From Fidelibacterota bacterium (lineage in GTDB: Bacteria; Pseudomonadota; Alphaproteobacteria; Rhodospirillales; Rhodospirillaceae): a stretch of 16,005 nucleotides of DNA. The stretch is taken from assembly GCA_947473445.1 (NCBI GenBank), contig CANJEU010000011.1, positions 1 to 16,005 of the forward strand. The letters run 5' to 3'. Under the pieces are notes generated by a model, which had not been told where the DNA came from, made no database searches, and was given only the letters and a program-made list of their open reading frames with translations. A program made the translations under genes and the position numbers. This document shows positions 12,651 through 16,005 of this stretch, in pieces. Position 1 is the stretch's first letter; every line of letters begins with the position of its first letter.

Positions 12651-14545
12651 TAACCCGCAGCGGCGATATCGGCGTTCCGTTCGCGGCGCACGTGGCGAAG
12701 CAAGGCAGTCAGCGCCGCGGGGGTGACGCCGGGGATGCGCGCAGCGGCGCCGAGCGTCGTGGGGCGCCCGGCCTTGAGCTTCTGGCGAACTTCGTTCGAC
12801 AGGCCCCCGACGGCGTCAATATCGAGATCGTCCGGCAGGCGCAGGGCTTCGTCACGGCGGAACGCCCGGATATCGGCGGTCTGCCGGTCCATATATCCCG
12901 CATACCGCGCTTCGATCTCTACCTGCTCAACCACGGCCGCCGGCGCTTCCGGCAAATCGGAAAACAACGAACGCAGGCGTGCGTAGCTTATGTCCGGCAT
13001 AGCCATCAGCGACAAACCATTGCGGCGCACGCCATCCTGATTGATCAAGAGCCCCCGTTTTTGCAGCTCCGCCGGCGTAAGCGACATCGCAAGCAGCTGA
13101 CCGCGCAGCGCCTCTAAGGCCGCTTTCTTAGCGCTATAGCGCTTTATTCGCGCCGATCCGACACATCCTGCGGCAATCCCTTTTTCCGTAAGACGGAGGT
13201 CGGCGTTATCGGCGCGCAGCTGGAGGCGGTATTCGGCGCGCGAAGTGAACATCCGATAGGGCTCGGTGGTGCCAAGGGTGGTGAGGTCATCGACCATCAC
13301 GCCAAGATATCCTTCGGCGCGATCAAAGGTGACGGGTGTGGACCGGCCAACCTTGCGCGCCGCATTGAGACCCGCGATCAACCCTTGGGCCGCGGCTTCC
13401 TCATAACCGGTCGTCCCATTGATCTGCCCGGCGAAATAGAGGCCAGCGACCTTCCGGGTCTCGAGCGTCGGGTGAAGCTCGCGCGGGTCGACATAGTCGT
13501 ATTCAATGGCGTAGCCGGCCTGGAGCATGACGGCATGCTCAAGACCGGCGATGGTCTTAAGCAGGGCGAGCTGGACGTCCTCGGGCAGGGAGGTCGATAT
13601 CCCGTTTGGATAAACGGTATTATCGTCAAGCCCTTCTGGCTCAAGGAAAATTTGGTGCCGGTCGCGGTCCGAAAACCGCACCACCTTGTCCTCGATCGAC
13701 GGACAATAGCGGGGCCCCGCGCTTTGAATTTGGCCGTTGTACATGGGCGCCCGGCTCTTGTTCGCGAGAATCAGCGCGTGACCGGCCGGGGTCGTATAGG
13801 TGACACCGCAATGGACCTGCGGCGTCGTGATCCGGTCGGTCATGAACGAGAACGGCTCGGGCGGCTCATCGCCCGGTTGGAGCTCCAAACCTTTCCAGTC
13901 GATGGTCCGTCCGTCGAGCCGCGGGGGCGTTCCGGTCTTAAGGCGTCCTACGCCGAAGGAGAGGCGTTTCAAGGTCGCCGACAAGCCCAGCGCCGGGGCC
14001 TCACCGATGCGGCCCGCAGGGATACGCGCTTCGCCGCGATGGATCAGGCCATTGAGGAATGTGCCTGTGGTCAGCACGACCGCGCCGGCCCGAATTTCTG
14101 TCCCATCGGCGAGGACCACGCCGCAAACGGCATAACCATTTGAATCTAATAACAAATCTTCGATGCCGCCGGAGCGGAGCTCAAGATTTTCCTGTTCGGC
14201 GAGCAGCGTCTGGACCGCATTTCGATAGAGTTTGCGGTCGGCCTGGGCCCGCGGGCCCCGAACGGCAGGGCCTTTGGATTGATTGAGCATACGAAACTGG
14301 ATGCCGCCGAGATCGGTGGCGCGGCCCATAATGCCGTCGAGGGCATCGATCTCGCGCACAAGATGGCCTTTGGCCAAGCCGCCGATGGCCGGATTGCAAG
14401 ACATCTGGCCGATGGTCTCGACCTTATGCGTCACGAGCAAGGTCCGCGCACCTGCACGCGCGGCCGCAGCCGCAGCTTCACAGCCGGCATGGCCGCCGCC
14501 CACCACGATTACGTCATATGAAGTACCGCCCCGATTCGGAGACAT
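12650..14545 (-). CDS. mnmG: MnmG (GidA), tRNA wobble-uridine modification enzyme, FAD subunit
   Basis: A 631-residue flavoprotein, full length for the family. The FAD-binding Rossmann motif is VIVVGGGHAGCEAA (12-25), then the MnmG signatures SCNPAIGGLAKGHLVREIDALDG (49-71) and PRYCPSIEDKV (278-288), where Cys281 corresponds to the catalytic Cys of E. coli MnmG. The second FAD region FAGQINGTTGYEEAAAQG is present, as is the C-terminal helical domain that contacts MnmE. With MnmE it installs the carboxymethylaminomethyl group at C5 of U34 in several tRNAs, using methylene-tetrahydrofolate and FAD. mnmE lies 103 bp upstream on the same strand; the gap contains a DnaA box and a possible -10 element. 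The stop overlaps the rsmG start by one base. ATG 14545 fits the family N-terminus, but the ribosome binding site is weak. Confidence 0.98.
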   Translation of the reverse strand: MSPNRGGTSYDVIVVGGGHAGCEAAAAAARAGARTLLVTHKVETIGQMSCNPAIGGLAKGHLVREIDALDGIMGRATDLGGIQFRMLNQSKGPAVRGPRAQADRKLYRNAVQTLLAEQENLELRSGGIEDLLLDSNGYAVCGVVLADGTEIRAGAVVLTTGTFLNGLIHRGEARIPAGRIGEAPALGLSATLKRLSFGVGRLKTGTPPRLDGRTIDWKGLELQPGDEPPEPFSFMTDRITTPQVHCGVTYTTPAGHALILANKSRAPMYNGQIQSAGPRYCPSIEDKVVRFSDRDRHQIFLEPEGLDDNTVYPNGISTSLPEDVQLALLKTIAGLEHAVMLQAGYAIEYDYVDPRELHPTLETRKVAGLYFAGQINGTTGYEEAAAQGLIAGLNAARKVGRSTPVTFDRAEGYLGVMVDDLTTLGTTEPYRMFTSRAEYRLQLRADNADLRLTEKGIAAGCVGSARIKRYSAKKAALEALRGQLLAMSLTPAELQKRGLLINQDGVRRNGLSLMAMPDISYARLRSLFSDLPEAPAAVVEQVEIEARYAGYMDRQTADIRAFRRDEALRLPDDLDIDAVGGLSNEVRQKLKAGRPTTLGAAARIPGVTPAALTALLRHVRRERNADIAAAG

Positions 14546-14566
14546 TGGTACTAATCCCGGGAGTTC

Positions 14567-14575
14567 TGTGGATAA
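14567..14575 (-). promoter_or_regulatory. Perfect DnaA box upstream of mnmG
   Basis: TTATCCACA on the minus strand, identical to the high-affinity E. coli DnaA box, 21 bp before the mnmG ATG. It begins 8 bp downstream of the TATAAG at 14589-14584, so DnaA bound here would cover a transcription start from that element. Only one perfect box was seen in the 103-bp gap; chance occurrence in 16 kb is possible. Confidence 0.55.
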
Positions 14576-14583
14576 CCGGCGCC

Positions 14584-14589
14584 CTTATA
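14584..14589 (-). promoter_or_regulatory. Possible -10 element for mnmG
   Basis: TATAAG on the minus strand (5 of 6 to TATAAT) in the mnmE-mnmG gap, 38 bp before the mnmG ATG. No good -35 hexamer is found at the right distance, so an activator would be needed or the match is accidental. Its position next to the DnaA box is the reason to list it. Confidence 0.3.
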
Positions 14590-14648
14590 TCGCGGGCAGC
14601 CAAATGCGCCCACTAGGTTTTAAGCGATGGGCTTCTCGGGCGGGCGAT

Positions 14649-15974
14649 TTACTTCCCGATGCAAAAATCACGGAAAACGACGTCGAGGATTTCATCGACG
14701 TCGACCCGGCCGGTGAGCCGGCCCAGGGCCCGGGCAGCGAGTCGCAGGTCCTCGGCCGCAAGTTCAGGCAGCGGGGCAGCTTTCGCCCGATCGAGACTAT
14801 CGCGGCACTCCTCCAGCGCGACTCGGTGGCGCGCCCGGCTGAGCGGCGCGCCGGTTCCCGCGTCGCTTTCCTCGCGCACGCGCGTTTCAAGGGCCCTGAG
14901 AAATTCCGCGACGCCAAATCCAGTCTTCACCGAGATAAAGTGCAATCCATCGCGTTCATCGAAGCTTTTCGCGTCACGGATCAGATCGGCTTTATTCACG
15001 ACCGCGAGCGTCTTGGCATCACGCAGAGCGTGCGTCGCCGCGTCAAGCAGCGGAAACTGCGCGCCGTCGAACAGCGCGATTTTGAGATCGGCCTCACGCG
15101 CCCGTTTGCGCGCACGCCGGATGCCCTCATCTTCGATCGCATCTCCCGCGTCGCGCAATCCCGCGGTGTCGGCAATCGTAACCGCGTATCCGCCAAGGTC
15201 GAGATGAACTTCGATCACATCGCGCGTGGTGCCGGGAGTGTCCGATACAATGGCGGCGTCCCGGCGCACAAGCGCGTTGAGGAGGCTGGACTTGCCGGCG
15301 TTGGGCGGTCCGATGATCGCAACGTGCACGCCTTCACGGGTCCGCTCGCCGCGCTGATTATCATCGAGATGCCTTGAGATGTCGGCGCGCAAATCGGTCA
15401 CCTCATCCCAGAGGCGCGTCGCGATATTCTGCGGCAAATCCTCGTCTGGAAAATCGATCACCGCCTCGAGGTGCGCAAGCGCCTGCACCAAGCGATGGCG
15501 CCAATCATCGTAGAGTTCCTTCAGCGCCCCGCCCATTTGCCGCAGCGCCTGACGTTGTTGCGCGCGGGTTTCCGCGTCGATCAGATCGGCGAGGGCCTCG
15601 GCTTGCGTGAGGTCGAGCTTTCCGTGTTCGAATGCGCGCCGCGTGAACTCGCCGGCTTCGGCGGGACGTACACCAGGGAGCGCGCAAAGCGTATCTGACA
15701 GATGGGCAATGACAGCGCGACCGCCGTGGATGTGCAGCTCGGCCACATCTTCGCCGGTAAAACTGTGCGGCGCTGGAAACCAAAGAACGAGGCCGTCGTC
15801 GATGAGCGTACCGGCGGCGTCATGGAATTTTGCGCGCATCGCGCGGCGCGGCACCGGTGCGGCGCAACCGAGCGCTGTGATCGCGCGCGCCGCGTCCGGG
15901 CCTGAGACACGCACGACGGCGATGCCCGCGCGCCCCGGAGCCGAGGCCAGCGCGAAGATCGTCGCGGCGGTCAT
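14649..15974 (-). CDS. mnmE: MnmE (TrmE), tRNA modification GTPase
   Basis: A 441-residue GTPase partner of MnmG in U34 modification. The N-terminal tetrahydrofolate-binding domain starts TIFALASAPGRAGIAVVRVSG. The G domain has G1 GPPNAGKS (222-229), G2 TPGTTRD (246-252), G3 DTAG (269-272) and G4 NKAD (327-330). The helical domain ends in FCIGK, with the conserved Cys438 of the C-terminal CxGK motif. Potassium-dependent dimerisation of the G domains drives GTP hydrolysis in the family. ATG 15974 must be the start because an in-frame TAA lies three codons upstream (15983-15981); the AAGGAG ribosome binding site is unusually close (2 nt from GGAG to ATG). It is the first visible gene of the minus-strand operon; what lies upstream is outside the window. 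Confidence 0.98.
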   Translation of the reverse strand: MTAATIFALASAPGRAGIAVVRVSGPDAARAITALGCAAPVPRRAMRAKFHDAAGTLIDDGLVLWFPAPHSFTGEDVAELHIHGGRAVIAHLSDTLCALPGVRPAEAGEFTRRAFEHGKLDLTQAEALADLIDAETRAQQRQALRQMGGALKELYDDWRHRLVQALAHLEAVIDFPDEDLPQNIATRLWDEVTDLRADISRHLDDNQRGERTREGVHVAIIGPPNAGKSSLLNALVRRDAAIVSDTPGTTRDVIEVHLDLGGYAVTIADTAGLRDAGDAIEDEGIRRARKRAREADLKIALFDGAQFPLLDAATHALRDAKTLAVVNKADLIRDAKSFDERDGLHFISVKTGFGVAEFLRALETRVREESDAGTGAPLSRARHRVALEECRDSLDRAKAAPLPELAAEDLRLAARALGRLTGRVDVDEILDVVFRDFCIGK

Positions 15975-16005
15975 CTCTCCTTAGACATTCCCGAGAATTG
16001 CCCCC

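Noticed and set aside
14546..14648. Replication origin next to mnmG, as in E. coli
   Set aside because: Only one DnaA box and no AT-rich unwinding region or cluster of boxes in 103 bp. The locus is probably origin-proximal but not the origin itself.
15981..16005. End of an upstream gene before mnmE (in-frame GAILGNV then stop)
   Set aside because: Seven residues are too few to identify anything, and it does not resemble the Rho C-terminus that might be expected upstream.

Overview
The window looks like an ordinary, gene-dense stretch of an alphaproteobacterial chromosome. It is GC-rich, and the order DUF3576 lipoprotein - leuS - lptE - holA facing parB - parA - rsmG - mnmG - mnmE is a gene neighbourhood I know from Alphaproteobacteria. 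That neighbourhood usually lies near the replication origin, and the two perfect 16-bp parS sites found here fit. I cannot place the organism below class level. I see no mobile element, CRISPR array, tRNA or rRNA gene.

Left part (1-4522, all minus strand, so read from right to left): an OprO/OprP-type outer-membrane porin with an N-terminal coiled coil; a second, smaller porin; then rimB (retropepsin-like 'ATP-dependent zinc protease' family) and rimK (ATP-grasp glutamate ligase that modifies ribosomal protein S6). The extreme left edge holds the first few codons of another minus-strand gene with a signal-peptide-like start.

Middle part (4523-9606, plus strand): a 318-bp divergent intergenic region with one good promoter candidate, then a lipoprotein of unknown function (DUF3576), leucyl-tRNA synthetase, the LPS-transport lipoprotein LptE and the DNA polymerase III delta subunit. 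The last three are nearly contiguous (gaps of 4 and 3 nt) and are probably one operon.

Right part (9603-15974, minus strand): mnmE, mnmG, rsmG, parA, parB and a histidine phosphatase run in one direction, with start/stop overlaps at mnmG/rsmG (1 nt), rsmG/parA (41 nt) and parA/parB (4 nt). This joins tRNA wobble-uridine modification (MnmEG), 16S rRNA methylation (RsmG) and chromosome segregation (ParAB-parS). The two parS sites are inside the beginning of rsmG, one of them containing its start codon, and a perfect DnaA box sits between mnmE and mnmG just downstream of a possible -10 element. The phosphatase and holA converge and share the four bases CTAG as overlapping stop codons.

The genes are well-known families. 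The parts most worth a second look are the regulatory and DNA-binding sites embedded in the right-hand operon, the DUF3576 lipoprotein, and the porin-rimB-rimK grouping. I found no convincing evidence of a wholly new system.
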